The notes: a model not told the origin generated them from the sequence alone. 64,000 nucleotides of DNA from Spirilliplanes yamanashiensis (GCF_016863475.1 NZ_BOOY01000026.1:284747-348746), one strand, 5' to 3'; shown: positions 41,920-52,889, numbered from the stretch's first letter. Translations and numbers: made by a program.

Positions 41920-42834
41920 TTAGAGGCGCGGAAACACCCGGGGGGACATTTCGGTGCCTTCCACCACAACCGAGGCGGGACCGATGATCTTCGGGTCGGG
42001 TCGGCCGACCACGTCCTCGTCCTTGTCGTCGTACTCGTACAGGTTCAGCACGTGGCGCATGGCCTCCAGCCGGGCCCGCTTCTTGTCGTTGCTCTTGACC
42101 ACCGTCCACGGGGCGTCGGCGGTGTCGGTGTAGAAGAACATCGCCTCCTTGGCCTCGGTGTAGTCGTCCCAGCGGTCGAGGGACTCCAGGTCCATCGGGG
42201 AGAGCTTCCACTGCCGCACCGGGTCGACCTGCCGGATCGCGAACCGGGTGCGCTGCTCGGCGCGGGACACCGAGAACCAGAACTTCACCAGCCGGATCTG
42301 CGAGCGCACCAGCATCCGCTCCAGGTCGGGGGCCTGCCGCATGAACTCCAGGTACTCGACCCGGTCGCAGAAGCCCATGACCCGCTCGACGCCGGCCCGG
42401 TTGTACCAGGACCGGTCGAACAGCACGATCTCGCCGGCCGCGGGCAGGTGCTTGATGTAGCGCTGGAAGTACCACTGGCACGACTCGCGGTCGGTGGGCT
42501 TCTCCAGCGCCACCACCGACGCGCCGCGCGGGTTGAGGTGCTCCATGAACCGCTTGATCGTGCCGCCCTTGCCGGCCGCGTCCCGCCCCTCGAAGAAGAT
42601 CATCAGGCGCTGGCCGTTCGCCTGGATGTGCTTCTGGAGCTTCAGCAGCTCGATCTGGAGCAGCCGCTTCTGCTGGTCGTACTCGTCGCGGGAGAGCCGC
42701 TCGTCGTACGGGTAGTCCTCGCGCCAGGTGTCCACGGGCGAGCCGTCGGCGTTGAAGAGGACCGGGTCGTCGTCGTCGTCGGCCTCCACCCGGTAGTCGC
42801 CGAGGTTGGGCAGCGCGGTGGGGGTGTCCGTCAT
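41920..42834 (-). CDS. ppk2: Polyphosphate kinase 2
   Basis: A 304-residue kinase that transfers phosphate between polyphosphate and nucleotides. Walker A is FFEGRDAAGKGGTIKR and Walker B LFDRSWYNRAGVERVMGFC, with the lid-type segment PTDRESCQWYFQRYIKHLP. About 60 residues precede the kinase core, including a run of Asp. It follows the CHAD gene by 29 bases on the same strand, which suggests a polyphosphate operon. The ribosome site before the ATG is weak. Confidence 0.95.
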   Translation of the reverse strand: MTDTPTALPNLGDYRVEADDDDDPVLFNADGSPVDTWREDYPYDERLSRDEYDQQKRLLQIELLKLQKHIQANGQRLMIFFEGRDAAGKGGTIKRFMEHLNPRGASVVALEKPTDRESCQWYFQRYIKHLPAAGEIVLFDRSWYNRAGVERVMGFCDRVEYLEFMRQAPDLERMLVRSQIRLVKFWFSVSRAEQRTRFAIRQVDPVRQWKLSPMDLESLDRWDDYTEAKEAMFFYTDTADAPWTVVKSNDKKRARLEAMRHVLNLYEYDDKDEDVVGRPDPKIIGPASVVVEGTEMSPRVFPRL

Positions 42835-42863
42835 GGGAGGGGACTACCCGGCCGGCGCGCACA

Positions 42864-44297
42864 TCATCCGAGGAAACGCCGGATCCTGCGGCGGGATGCG
42901 GCGCGCCGGGCCGCCGCCAGTCCCTCCAGCGCCCGCTCGCCGGCCCGCCGCTGCCGCTCGTGCAGCACCCCGTAGTCGAAGCCGTTCTCGCCGGCCTCGT
43001 GCGCCCGGCCCGCGTGCTCGCGCAGCAGCTGGCCGGTGATCACCGCGTCCTGGTGCTCGCCGAGCACGTCCTGCAGCCCGGTGAGCGCCTTGGCCAGCCG
43101 CCGGCCCGGCTTGCCGAACACCTCGGCCGCGTACCGGGCCCGCTTGTACGCCTTCCGCGCCTCGTGCAGGTGCGGGTCCCGGTCGTCGCCGGTGCGCTCG
43201 TCGGCCTCGGCGAGCAGCTCGTCGGCGCGGACCAGCGCCTTGCGGGCCCGGCGCCGCACCCGGCCGGCGCCCACGGCGGGCGGGCCGTCGACGGCGGCGT
43301 CCAGCTCGTCGAGCAGCGTCAGGTAGCGGTCGCCCTCCAGGGCCTCCGTCAGCTCCCGGCGGCCCCGGTCGAGGTCGTCGGCGAGGCCGTGGGTGAGCCG
43401 GTCGTGCGCGGCCGGGAAGTCGCCCGTGAGCCGGTCCATCCGCCCGCGCATCACCTGGGCGTCGCGCACCGCGCCCAGGGGCCCGGCGAGCCACTTCAGC
43501 TCGTCGCGCAGCCGGCCCGCGCGGTCGGCGGGCCACACCGACCGGAACGTCTTCAGGGTGCTGCGCAGCCGCCGGATCGCCACCCGCATGTCGTGCACGG
43601 CGTCCTCGTCGCCCGCCCGTGCGCCCGGGTCGTTCGCCACCAGGGCGGCGCGCTGCTCCCGCGCGTACCGCTGGACCTGCGCCACCGTGCCGCGCGCGGA
43701 CAGCGCGGGGCGGTCCGGAGCCGGGACGCGCCCGCCGAGCACCCGGCCCAGCTTCGACGGCCCGGCGGCGGGGGTGGCGCCGGCCGCCAGCAGCGCCCGC
43801 TCGACCGCCTCCAGCACCTCCGGCCCGCCCTCGACCAGCTCGACCTCGACCTCGCGCCAGTGCTGGGCCTCGCCGTACGCCTCCGCGTCCACCGTGTCGT
43901 CGGCGATCAGCGCCAGCGTGCGGCCCGCCGCGTCCCGGACGGGCGTCTCGACGCGCCGGGTGCGCAGCCGCGCCACCGGCGCCACCTCCTGGCGCCGCAC
44001 CACCGCGCGCACCGGCGCCAGCAGCTCCGCCGGCACCCCGTCCGCCGACCGGTCGAGCGGCAGCCGGTGCTCGACCCGGGCCGCGCCGTCGCCGGGCGTC
44101 TTGAGGTGCCACCCGGCGTCGGTGCCGCCGGTGCGCCGGCGCAGCGTGATGCGGTGGGCCGCCAGCCGCAGGTCCGGGGTGTCGAAGTAGGTGGCCTCCA
44201 GCTCGTGCGTCGCCGGCTCGCCCGTGCCGTCGACGGCGGGCAGCGCGAAGTCGGCCGGGACGTCGTACTTGCGCTCGGATTCGATGGCGGTCTCCAT
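42864..44297 (-). CDS. CYTH and CHAD domain-containing protein
   Basis: A 477-residue protein. Residues 1 to about 200 are a CYTH (triphosphate tunnel) domain starting with the family ExExK-type METAIESERKYDVP. Residues about 215-470 are a CHAD domain rich in conserved His and Arg (VHDMRVAIRRLRSTLKTF, LHEARKAYKRARYAAEVFG). CHAD domains bind polyphosphate and CYTH domains bind or hydrolyse triphosphates. Placement before ppk2 supports a polyphosphate role. The ATG at 44297 has GAAAGG upstream. Confidence 0.92.
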   Translation of the reverse strand: METAIESERKYDVPADFALPAVDGTGEPATHELEATYFDTPDLRLAAHRITLRRRTGGTDAGWHLKTPGDGAARVEHRLPLDRSADGVPAELLAPVRAVVRRQEVAPVARLRTRRVETPVRDAAGRTLALIADDTVDAEAYGEAQHWREVEVELVEGGPEVLEAVERALLAAGATPAAGPSKLGRVLGGRVPAPDRPALSARGTVAQVQRYAREQRAALVANDPGARAGDEDAVHDMRVAIRRLRSTLKTFRSVWPADRAGRLRDELKWLAGPLGAVRDAQVMRGRMDRLTGDFPAAHDRLTHGLADDLDRGRRELTEALEGDRYLTLLDELDAAVDGPPAVGAGRVRRRARKALVRADELLAEADERTGDDRDPHLHEARKAYKRARYAAEVFGKPGRRLAKALTGLQDVLGEHQDAVITGQLLREHAGRAHEAGENGFDYGVLHERQRRAGERALEGLAAARRAASRRRIRRFLG

Positions 44298-44380
44298 ACC
44301 GGGACCTTTCCCCGGCGCGGCGGCGGTTATCCGCCCCACCGGCGGGCGCGCGGCCGCGGCCACCGGCCGCGACCGCGCTG

Positions 44381-44701
44381 TCAGCCCTGCCCGCCGTGAC
44401 TGCGCAGGTAGAGGGCCCGCGAGTAGTGGGCCGCGGCGGCGCCGTAGTACATCATCGCCTGGGTCACGTGGAAGTTGTTGTCGGCCAGCGCCTTCTTCGC
44501 GTTCGCCGTCTCCGCCCAGCGGATCTCGGCGTCGGTGTCGCCGATGCCGCGGCGGATGCACCGCTGCCGGTTCAGCTCCTTGCCGACCATGAACGTCTCG
44601 AGCGCGCCCTCGGCCTTGCGCATCATCGCGCGGCCCCGATCGATGAGCGACTCCGCCAGTGCCCAGGCGTCACGCTCGTCCGGATTGTTGAATCTCGCCA
44701 T
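44381..44701 (-). CDS. Small hypothetical protein (106 residues)
   Basis: A soluble, probably all-helical protein beginning ARFNNPDERDAWALAE with a later HVTQAMMYYGAAAAHYSRALY segment. It has a clear GGGGAGG ribosome site before the ATG at 44701 and good codon statistics. I do not recognise the family. It lies 83 bases upstream of the CHAD gene on the same strand and may belong to that transcript. Confidence 0.68.
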   Translation of the reverse strand: MARFNNPDERDAWALAESLIDRGRAMMRKAEGALETFMVGKELNRQRCIRRGIGDTDAEIRWAETANAKKALADNNFHVTQAMMYYGAAAAHYSRALYLRSHGGQG

Positions 44702-44909
44702 CGCAGACCTCCCCGTTCCCGCCCCTTTCACCTGCCATCGCTTCGTCAAGTCTGGGCGGGCGGGTCGGCGGTTGTCGATCTCCGGGAGCCGAAATCCCCT
44801 GAAGGTGGATCACCCGTCGGAGAGGTTGCCGGACCGGCTCCGGGCTGCTCGCACGAGCCGCGCGGCGACGGCGGTCGGCACCGCGCGTCCGGCGGCATAC
44901 CGTCGGGGC

Positions 44910-45575
44910 ATGTCGAGAATTCTTTTCGTGCTGACCGGCGCCGACCACTGGACCCTCGCCGACGGCACCAGGCACCCCACCGGCTTCTGGGCGGAGGAGG
45001 TGACCGTCCCGTACGAGGCGTTCACCGCCGCCGGGCACGAGGTCGTCGTCGCCACCCCCGGTGGCGTCGTGCCGACCGTGGACGACGGCAGCCTCACCGA
45101 CGACACGGTCGCCACGGCCGTCGAGGCGATGACCGAGCTGCGCCGGCCGATCGCGCTGGCCGACGTCCGGCTCGGCGACTACGCGGCCGTGTACTACCCG
45201 GGCGGGCACGGCCCGATGGAGGACCTCGCCACCGACGCGGAGTCCGGCCGGCTGCTCGGCGAGGCGCTGGCGTCCGGCCGCCCGCTGGGCGTGGTGTGCC
45301 ACGGCCCGGCCGCGCTGCTGGCCACCGGTGCGGACGGCGCGTCGCCGTTCGCGGGGTACCGGCTGACCGGCTTCTCCAACGCGGAGGAGACCCAGGGCGG
45401 GCTCGCGCCCCGGGCGCCGTGGCTGCTGCAGGACCGGCTGGCCGGTCTGGGCGCCGACGTGGTCGTGGCGGAGCCGTGGGCGCCGCACGTCGTCGTCGAC
45501 CGCAACCTGGTGACCGGCCAGAACCCGGCGTCGTCGGCGGGCGTGGCCGAGGAGATGCTGCGCGCCCTGGCCTGA
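44910..45575 (+). CDS. DJ-1/PfpI family protein (type 1 glutamine amidotransferase-like)
   Basis: A 221-residue protein. The nucleophile elbow is VVCHGPAALL with the reactive Cys. YYPGGHGPMEDLA and a Glu near the N-terminus (FWAEEVTVPYEAF) match the Hsp31/YDR533-type glyoxalase-III-like subgroup. A role in detoxifying methylglyoxal or in protein repair is inferred from family members. Confidence 0.87.
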   Translation: MSRILFVLTGADHWTLADGTRHPTGFWAEEVTVPYEAFTAAGHEVVVATPGGVVPTVDDGSLTDDTVATAVEAMTELRRPIALADVRLGDYAAVYYPGGHGPMEDLATDAESGRLLGEALASGRPLGVVCHGPAALLATGADGASPFAGYRLTGFSNAEETQGGLAPRAPWLLQDRLAGLGADVVVAEPWAPHVVVDRNLVTGQNPASSAGVAEEMLRALA

Positions 45576-45594
45576 CCGGGCCCCCGAACGGCAA

Positions 45595-45631
45595 CCGCCG
45601 GGGCGGCCGCGTCGTGCGTCCGCCCCGGCGG
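45595..45631. terminator. Bidirectional terminator between the DJ-1-like and chitinase genes
   Basis: Perfect 12-bp stem CCGCCGGGGCGG with its complement and 13-base loop, between two convergent genes. Confidence 0.78.
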
Positions 45632-45654
45632 TGTGTCGCCGGACTGCTACGGGG

Positions 45655-48204
45655 TCAGCAGGCGCCCAGGTCGCGCCAGACCTCGTTGGTGCCGGGCTCG
45701 TCGCCCTGCGTCCACCAGCGGGCGGTCCACCGGTGGCCCTTGTGGGTCACCTCGCCGCTGGCGCCGGTGTAGACCTTGCCGCGGTCCCACGCCGGGCCGG
45801 AGCACGTGGTGGGGGTGCTCGGGGTGACGCTGGCGCTGGGGGAGACGCTCACGCTCACGCTCGGGCTGGGCTCGCCCGCGCAGGCGCCCTGGTCGAGCCA
45901 GACGGCGTTGGTGCCGGGCTGGTCGCCCTGCGTCCACCACTGGGCCTTCCAGGTGCGGCCGCCGTACGACACCAGGTTGGTGCCGGTGTAGACCTTGGTG
46001 CGGTCCCACGCCGCCGCCGCGCAGGTGCCGGTGGACGGGCTGGGCGACGCCGAGGCGCTGGCCGACGTGCTGGTCGACACGCTCGCGGTGGGGCTGGTCG
46101 GGACGACCCCGCCGCCGGCGCCGCGCGGGTTGTCGGTGCTGAGCGCGTACGACTTGCCGCCGAAGGTCACCGTGTAGTTCGACGGGCCGCCGATGGGCAG
46201 CTGGTACACGACGGTGATGTCGATCGTGCCGCCCGGCGCGATGCTCTGCCAGCCCGGGATGGTGAACGACGCCCGGTGGAACGTGCCCTTCAGGCCGCCG
46301 ACGTTGTTGCCGGTGTGGTCGCTGCGGATGATCTTCAGGCCGCTGCCGGACTGGTCCGACATGTTGGCGGGCGCGGCGACCGGGTAGTCGAACTGGAACT
46401 CGGCGCCACCGGGGATCGTGGTGGTCGACTTGTTCGTGATCCGCATCTTCGGGTTGATCGGGTAGTTGCTGTCGCCCAGCGCGTACTCGACGAGGTCCAC
46501 CTTGACGTCCAGGATGTCGGCCGGCATGGCCTGGGTGGCCTTGAGCGCGCCCGGCTTCGACGCCGACTTGAACTTGTCGTAGAGCAGCGTGGTCAGCGTG
46601 TCGCCGATGTAGTACTCGCCCTTGCCGCCGTTGCGGTCGGCGTAGAAGTCGTAGTCGCCCGCGAGCTCCCAGATCATGACGCCGCCGAGGCCCTGGTTGA
46701 CGACGTAGTCGGCCTTGGCGCCGAGCGACTGCTCGTCCTCGGTGGACAGGAAGACCTTCTTGGAGTCGTTCCACAGCCACGGCGCGACCAGCGTGGAGTT
46801 GTAGTGCCGGGTGTACGTGCCGGTGAGGTTCGACGCGCTGAGGTTGTACTCGCCGAGGTAGCTGCCGGCGATGCCCTTCTCCAGGTTCTTGGCGTGCCAC
46901 AGCGGACCGGAGCCGGCGCCGACCTCCTTGCCGTTCTCGACGTCGTGCCAGATGTTGTCGATGCCGACCGCGCCGTCGCCGCAGGCCGTCGTGCCCTTCG
47001 GGCAGGTGCCGGTGGACCGGGCCTTGCCCCACAGGCCGTTGGTGCCGCCGGTGACGTTGCGGTGGCCGCGGGTGTAGTACGGCACGCCGATGTTGATGCG
47101 GCCCGCGGCCATGGCGCCGCGGAAGTACTTGGCGGCCCAGTCGGTGTTCAGGTAGCCGATGCCGCCGAACTGGGCGGCGGTGTAGACGCCGGCCTGGGCG
47201 AGCTCGGCGTCCTTGCCGTCGTCGAACAGCGACGCGTTCGGGCCGACGTACTCGTTCCAGGCGCCGTGCAGGTCGTACGACATGATGTTGACGTAGTCGA
47301 GGTACTGCAGGCTGGCGAAGTTCTCCATGCCGCGCAGCAGGTAGCCCGAGGAGGGCGCCGCCACGGTGAGCATGTAGTACTTGCCGTCCTGGGCCGACGC
47401 GGCGTTCAGCTTGTCGCGCAGGGTCTTCATCAGCGCGTTGTAGCTGCGGTTGAGGCCGGCGCGGCGGGCGTTGCTGATCGCGAAGTCGTCCGGGTGGCCG
47501 GCGTCCTTCATCGACGTCGGGTACTCGTAGTCGATGTCGACGCCGTTGAAGCCGTACTTGCGGATGAAGTCGACGGCGGACGTGGCGAACGTGTCGATGC
47601 CGGCCTGGTTGACGGAACCGTCCGAGTTGGTCGTCATCGTGTAGAAGCCGCCGCTGGCGACGCGGTTCTCGCCGTCCAGGTAGCCGCCGGTCTCGGCCCA
47701 GCCGCCGACGGAGATCAGCGTCTTCACGTCGGGGTGCTGCTTCTTGTACTTGGTCAGCAGGTTGAAGTGACCCTTGTACGGCAGGCTCGGGTCGAGCTCG
47801 GCGCCGGGGACGCCGGGGAAGCTCATGCCGGTCGCCGGGTTGGTGGCGTTGTCGGCGCCCACGGAGACCTTGTTCTGCGCGTCGACGTGCGCGAACGCGT
47901 AGTTGATGTGGGTGACCTTGTCCCACGGGATGTTCGAGGCGAGGTACTTCGCCTGGCCGTTGGCGCCGGTGCGCCAGCCGGTGAAGTAGCCGATGATGCG
48001 GCGGCCGTGGTCGGCGCCCAGCTTCTCGCGGCCGTCGGTGTCGTACGCCAGGCAGTACGGGGTGGCGACCCCGGCGGTGGCGGCGAGGCCGTCGGGCCGG
48101 CAGTCGGGCTGCTCGGTCTCCGCGGACGCGGTGAACGGTATGGCGACGAGGGCGGCGGCGACCACCGCGGCGGCCGACAAGGACAAAGTGGTGCGTTTGT
48201 TCAT
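45655..48204 (-). CDS. GH18 chitinase with two C-terminal chitin-binding domains
   Basis: An 849-residue secreted enzyme. The signal peptide ends at TASA (about residue 28). The GH18 barrel contains LISVGGWAET, the catalytic GVDIDYEYP (acid Glu) and VNIMSYDLHG. After it come a fibronectin/CBM2-like beta region (about residues 570-695), a Ser/Thr/Pro linker, and two CBM5/12 domains (each with WDRxKVYTG and WWTQGDxPGTN) joined by a second linker. It should cut chitin into oligomers for uptake. A terminator (45595-45631) follows. The upstream AT-rich segment may hold its control site. Confidence 0.93.
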   Translation of the reverse strand: MNKRTTLSLSAAAVVAAALVAIPFTASAETEQPDCRPDGLAATAGVATPYCLAYDTDGREKLGADHGRRIIGYFTGWRTGANGQAKYLASNIPWDKVTHINYAFAHVDAQNKVSVGADNATNPATGMSFPGVPGAELDPSLPYKGHFNLLTKYKKQHPDVKTLISVGGWAETGGYLDGENRVASGGFYTMTTNSDGSVNQAGIDTFATSAVDFIRKYGFNGVDIDYEYPTSMKDAGHPDDFAISNARRAGLNRSYNALMKTLRDKLNAASAQDGKYYMLTVAAPSSGYLLRGMENFASLQYLDYVNIMSYDLHGAWNEYVGPNASLFDDGKDAELAQAGVYTAAQFGGIGYLNTDWAAKYFRGAMAAGRINIGVPYYTRGHRNVTGGTNGLWGKARSTGTCPKGTTACGDGAVGIDNIWHDVENGKEVGAGSGPLWHAKNLEKGIAGSYLGEYNLSASNLTGTYTRHYNSTLVAPWLWNDSKKVFLSTEDEQSLGAKADYVVNQGLGGVMIWELAGDYDFYADRNGGKGEYYIGDTLTTLLYDKFKSASKPGALKATQAMPADILDVKVDLVEYALGDSNYPINPKMRITNKSTTTIPGGAEFQFDYPVAAPANMSDQSGSGLKIIRSDHTGNNVGGLKGTFHRASFTIPGWQSIAPGGTIDITVVYQLPIGGPSNYTVTFGGKSYALSTDNPRGAGGGVVPTSPTASVSTSTSASASASPSPSTGTCAAAAWDRTKVYTGTNLVSYGGRTWKAQWWTQGDQPGTNAVWLDQGACAGEPSPSVSVSVSPSASVTPSTPTTCSGPAWDRGKVYTGASGEVTHKGHRWTARWWTQGDEPGTNEVWRDLGAC

Positions 48205-48263
48205 CAGGAGGCTCCCGTGGCGGAGGGGGCAGAAGGTGCTGCGGTAGCGCCTGATCAACAATA

Positions 48264-48291
48264 TGAAGTAAACATTCCTAACAGTAAAGAG
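48264..48291 (-). promoter_or_regulatory. AT-rich control region of the chitinase gene
   Basis: On the minus strand this reads TTTACTGTTAGGAATGTTTA and on to CATATTG, in sharp contrast to the GC-rich surroundings. TTTACT and CATATT could form a -35/-10 pair. GTTAGGAATGTTTAC may be an operator: I recall similar TTAGGAA elements before polysaccharide-degrading genes of related genera, but cannot verify this here. Confidence 0.4.
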
Positions 48292-48310
48292 CCCTGCCGA
48301 CCAAAAGTCG

Positions 48311-48342
48311 GCGGCCCGCACCCCGGACGGGACGCGGGCCGC
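48311..48342 (-). terminator. Hairpin terminator after msrA
   Basis: A 9-bp stem GCGGCCCGC/GCGGGCCGC with a 14-base loop, 17 bases beyond the msrA stop and before the chitinase promoter. Confidence 0.65.
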
Positions 48343-48358
48343 GCTCGGCAGCGGACCG

Positions 48359-49018
<660 letters not shown>

Positions 49019-49068
49019 GCGACTCTTCCCTTCGTCCGCTGGTTGCAACACCGGCCGCGGTCCAAGTC

Positions 49069-49488
49069 TTACCCGCCGGCCAGGACCGCCGCGATGCGTT
49101 CCGCGTACCCGGTGGCCTCGGCGTCGTCGGCGTAGCGCGTGCGCGGCCAGAAGAACCCGCGCAGCCCGTCGCCCTTCGTCCGGGGGACGACGTGGGCGTG
49201 CAGGTGCGGCACCGACTGCGACACCACGTTGTTCATCGCCACGAACGTGCCCTGGGCGCCCAGGGCGTCCGGTACCGCCGCCGCCAGCCGCCGGACCAGG
49301 GCGAAGAACCCCGGCAGCAGCTCGCCCGGCAGGCCGGGCAGGTCGTCGACGTGCGGGCGCGGCACCACCAGCACGTGGCCCTTGAAGACCGGGCGGATGT
49401 CGAGGAAGGCGACCCCGTCCGGGGTGTCCGCCACCCGGAAGGCGGGCACCCCGCCCGCCACCACGCCGCAGAACAAGCAACCAGCCAT
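49069..49488 (-). CDS. HIT family nucleotide-binding protein
   Basis: A 139-residue HIT-domain hydrolase or transferase. The histidine triad is [12 protein letters not shown], and the N-terminal CLFCGVVAG holds a CxxC pair that may bind zinc. Likely substrates are AMP-linked nucleotides; the exact one is unknown. It diverges from metB over 22 bases. Confidence 0.9.
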   Translation of the reverse strand: MAGCLFCGVVAGGVPAFRVADTPDGVAFLDIRPVFKGHVLVVPRPHVDDLPGLPGELLPGFFALVRRLAAAVPDALGAQGTFVAMNNVVSQSVPHLHAHVVPRTKGDGLRGFFWPRTRYADDAEATGYAERIAAVLAGG

Positions 49489-49510
49489 CGGGGGAGACTA
49501 GCCTCGAACC

Positions 49511-50653
49511 ATGACGTACGGCTTCGACACACTCGCCATCCACGCCGGTCAGGAACCGGAGGCGCGTACCGGCTCGGTCGTGCCGCCGATCTACCAGACC
49601 AGCACGTACGCGCAGGACGCCGTCGGGGCGCCCCGGGAGGGCTACGAGTACAGCCGCTCCGGCAACCCGACCCGCGACGCGCTGCAGGAGTGCCTGCGGG
49701 CGCTGGAGGGCGGGCAGCGGGCCCTCACGTTCGCCAGCGGCCTGGCCGCCGAGGACACCCTGCTGCGGGCGCTGTGCCGGCCGGGCGACCACGTCCTCAT
49801 CCCGGACGACGCGTACGGCGGCACGTTCCGGCTGTTCAGCAAGGTCGCCGAGAAGTGGGGCATCGACTGGACGGCCGCGCCGCTGGGCGACCTCGACGCC
49901 GTGCGGGCGGCGTTCCGCCCCGACCACACCCGGCTGATCTGGGCCGAGACGCCCACCAACCCGCTGCTCGGCATCGCCGACATCGCCGCGCTGGCCACCC
50001 TCGCGCACGAGTACGACGGCATGCTCGTCGTCGACAACACGTTCGCGTCGCCGTACCTGCAGCAGCCGATCGCGCACGGCGCCGACGTGGTGGTCCACTC
50101 CACCACCAAATACCTGGGCGGGCACTCCGACGTGGTCGGCGGCGCGCTGATCGCCGCGGCCGCCGGCATCGGCGAGGACCTGGCCTTCCACCAGAACGCG
50201 ATGGGCGCCGTCAACGGCCCGTTCGACGCGTGGCTGACCCTGCGCGGCATCCGCACCCTCGGCGTGCGGATGGACCGGCACTGCCGCAATGCCGAGCGGG
50301 TCGTGGAGTACCTGGCGCAGCACGAGGCCGTGGCGCAGGTGCTGTACCCGGGCCTGGAGTCGCACCCCGGCCACGAGACCGCCGCGAAGCAGATGTCGGC
50401 GTACGGCGGCATGATCTCGTTCCGCGCCGCGGGCGGCCCCGAGCAGGCCGTGCGCATCTGCAACAGCACCAAGGTGTTCACCCTCGCCGAGTCGCTCGGC
50501 GGGGTCGAGTCGCTCATCGAGCACCCCGGGCAGATGACACACCTGAGCGCCGCGGGCTCGCCGCTTGAAGTGCCCGCCGATCTCGTGCGACTGTCTGTCG
50601 GCATCGAGTCCGTGGACGACCTGCTCGCCGACCTGGAGCAGGCGCTGGGCTGA
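49511..50653 (+). CDS. metB: Cystathionine gamma-synthase/lyase (PLP)
   Basis: A 380-residue Cys/Met-metabolism PLP enzyme. [30 protein letters not shown] and [18 protein letters not shown] (PLP Lys) identify it. It either makes cystathionine from an activated homoserine or splits it to cysteine; with cbs at 37157, the lyase direction is plausible. Mycobacteria keep cbs and metB almost adjacent; here about 11 kb lie between them. Confidence 0.92.
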   Translation: MTYGFDTLAIHAGQEPEARTGSVVPPIYQTSTYAQDAVGAPREGYEYSRSGNPTRDALQECLRALEGGQRALTFASGLAAEDTLLRALCRPGDHVLIPDDAYGGTFRLFSKVAEKWGIDWTAAPLGDLDAVRAAFRPDHTRLIWAETPTNPLLGIADIAALATLAHEYDGMLVVDNTFASPYLQQPIAHGADVVVHSTTKYLGGHSDVVGGALIAAAAGIGEDLAFHQNAMGAVNGPFDAWLTLRGIRTLGVRMDRHCRNAERVVEYLAQHEAVAQVLYPGLESHPGHETAAKQMSAYGGMISFRAAGGPEQAVRICNSTKVFTLAESLGGVESLIEHPGQMTHLSAAGSPLEVPADLVRLSVGIESVDDLLADLEQALG

Positions 50654-50668
50654 GCTCGGGAGGTAACC

Positions 50669-52054
50669 GTGGCAGACCTCGTGTCGACCTGGGTGGGCGC
50701 GACGGCCAAGCAGATCGCCCGCGGGGTGCGCCGCGGCGACGTCTCCGCCACGTCCGTCGTCGCCGACCACCTCGAGCACATCGGGGTCTTCGACGCCGAG
50801 CTGGCGGCGTTCCGCACCGTGCGCGGCGGCGAGGCCATCGTGGAGGCCGAGAAGGTCGACGAGCAGGACGACCTGGCGAACCTGCCGCTCGCCGGGGTGC
50901 CGGTCGCGGTCAAGGAGAACACCGCCGTGGCCGGCCTGCCGATCCTCAACGGCTCCGCCGCGGCCGCCACCGCCGTCGCCGAGGAGGACGACGAGGTGGT
51001 GCGGCGGCTGCGCGGCGCCGGCGCCGTCGTGCTCGGCACCACCCGCATGCCCGAGATGGGCCTGTGGGCGGTCACCGACGACCCGGACGGCCCCACCCGC
51101 AACCCGTGGGACACCGACCGCACGCCCGGCGGTTCGTCCGGGGGCGCCGCCGCCGCGGTCGCCGCCGGGCTGGTGCCGCTGGCGCACGGCAACGACGGGC
51201 TCGGCTCCATCCGCATCCCGGCCGCCTGCTGCGGGCTCGTCGGGCTCAAGCCGGGCCGCGGCGTCGTGCCGTGCAAGCTGGGCGTGGAGAACTGGTTCGA
51301 CCTGACCGAGCACGGCATGCTCGCCACCACCGTCGCCGACGCCGCCATCGGCTTCGCCGTGCTGGCCGGCCGGCGGCCGGAGAAGCTGGTGCCGCCGTCG
51401 GGGCTGCGGGTCGCCGTGTCGCTGCGCTCGCCGGTCAACGGCATCCGCCCGGACGAGCCGAACCGGCAGGCCGTCGCCACCGCGGCCAAGCTGCTCGTCG
51501 GCGCCGGGCACAGCGCGATCACCGCCGACCCCGTCTACCCGGCGAAGCTCGGCCTCGCCGGGCTCGCCACCTGGTTCGCCGCCGCCTACCGCGAGTCCGC
51601 CCAGCTCGACGTCCGCGCCCTGCAGCCCCGCACCCGCCGGCACATCCGGGCCGGCCGGTGGGCGTGGAACCGCGGCATGGTCCGCGAGAGCGACCGGGCC
51701 GGCTGGCGCGAGCGCTCGATCGGGTTCTTCACCGACCGCGCCGTCGACCTGCTGCTCACCCCCGCGCTGGCCGCCACCCCGCCGCGCGCCGAGGGCTGGG
51801 CCGGCGGCTCGTGGCGGACCAACCTGCTCGGCTCGATGCGCTACGCCCCGTACGCGGCGCCGTGGAACATCGCCGGCCTGCCGTCGATCGTGGTGCCCGT
51901 CGGCATCCGCCCGGACGGCCTGCCGCTCGCCGTGCAGCTGACCGGGCCCCCCGGCTCGGAGCTGACCCTGCTCGGCGTCGCCGGCCAGTTCGAGATGGCC
52001 AACCCGTGGCCGCGGCACGCCCCCGGCTGGCCGCGGGTGTCGGCGGCGCTGTAA
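50669..52054 (+). CDS. Amidase signature family protein
   Basis: A 461-residue amidase. The catalytic triad can be placed as Lys in [11 protein letters not shown], cis-Ser in [15 protein letters not shown] and the nucleophile Ser in [19 protein letters not shown]. The substrate is unknown and there is no signal peptide. The GTG start has GGGAGG upstream. It lies 15 bases after metB and may share its transcript. Confidence 0.9.
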   Translation: MADLVSTWVGATAKQIARGVRRGDVSATSVVADHLEHIGVFDAELAAFRTVRGGEAIVEAEKVDEQDDLANLPLAGVPVAVKENTAVAGLPILNGSAAAATAVAEEDDEVVRRLRGAGAVVLGTTRMPEMGLWAVTDDPDGPTRNPWDTDRTPGGSSGGAAAAVAAGLVPLAHGNDGLGSIRIPAACCGLVGLKPGRGVVPCKLGVENWFDLTEHGMLATTVADAAIGFAVLAGRRPEKLVPPSGLRVAVSLRSPVNGIRPDEPNRQAVATAAKLLVGAGHSAITADPVYPAKLGLAGLATWFAAAYRESAQLDVRALQPRTRRHIRAGRWAWNRGMVRESDRAGWRERSIGFFTDRAVDLLLTPALAATPPRAEGWAGGSWRTNLLGSMRYAPYAAPWNIAGLPSIVVPVGIRPDGLPLAVQLTGPPGSELTLLGVAGQFEMANPWPRHAPGWPRVSAAL

Positions 52055-52127
52055 CGACGGGACTGCGCGCGGGCGCGCCCATCGCCTACATTCCCGTGAG
52101 CATTCACGACCACGGGGGTTCCACACC

Positions 52128-52889
52128 ATGTTCTGCCGGTCCTGCGGCTCCACGCTGCCCGTGGGCGCGTGGGCGTGCCCGCGCTGCGCCGCGCCCGTCT
52201 CCTACACGCCTGCCCGCGCGGCGTACCCGGTGCGCACGCTCGGCACCGTCGTCGCCGCCGCCCTGGCGGTGGCCGTCGCGCTGCAGGCGGTGTCGTTCGC
52301 CGGGACACTCGCGGTGTGGATCGCCGCGTCGTCCGGCGCCGGCCCCGGCACCCTCGACACGTTCCTGTTCGCCGAGGGGCTGGCGGCCCTGCCGGTCCTC
52401 GTCGTCATGCTCGTCACCGGCGTCCTCGTGATCGTGTGGACGTACCGGGTGGTCACCAACGCGGAGCACCAGTACCGGTACGCCGACACCCCGATCGGCG
52501 GCGGCTGGGCGATCGCCGGCTGGCTGGTGCCGATCGCCAACCTGTTCGTGCCGTACCGGGCGGTCGCCGGCGCGGCCCGCACCACCTTCCAGAGCGCCAC
52601 CACCCCCGCCCTGCTGAAGTGGTGGTGGGCGGCGTGGCTGCTTGCCCAGCCCGTCGAGTCCGTGGCCGCCGCGGCGGCCGGCGAGCCCACCGCGCACGCC
52701 TACCGCGGCGCCGTGCTCGGCGCGGCCGTCGCGCTGGGGCTCTACGCCGCCGCCGGCGCCTGCCTGGCCGTCATGGTGCGGCGGATCAGCGCCGCGCAGG
52801 ACGCCCACACCGCCGGGGCGGTCCCGCTGCTGACACCCGGCACGACCGTGCCGCCGCCGCCCCCGCCGGGTGCGACGATCGGGGCATGA
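52128..52889 (+). CDS. DUF4328 membrane protein with N-terminal zinc ribbon
   Basis: A 253-residue protein. It opens with two CxxC pairs (CRSCG and CPRC), a small zinc ribbon. Four or five membrane helices follow, with the DUF4328 core [15 protein letters not shown] and [23 protein letters not shown] (in two parts). The C-terminus is a proline run. Function unknown. It overlaps ilvA by 4 bases (ATGA), an odd partner for a biosynthetic gene. Confidence 0.85.
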   Translation: MFCRSCGSTLPVGAWACPRCAAPVSYTPARAAYPVRTLGTVVAAALAVAVALQAVSFAGTLAVWIAASSGAGPGTLDTFLFAEGLAALPVLVVMLVTGVLVIVWTYRVVTNAEHQYRYADTPIGGGWAIAGWLVPIANLFVPYRAVAGAARTTFQSATTPALLKWWWAAWLLAQPVESVAAAAAGEPTAHAYRGAVLGAAVALGLYAAAGACLAVMVRRISAAQDAHTAGAVPLLTPGTTVPPPPPPGATIGA

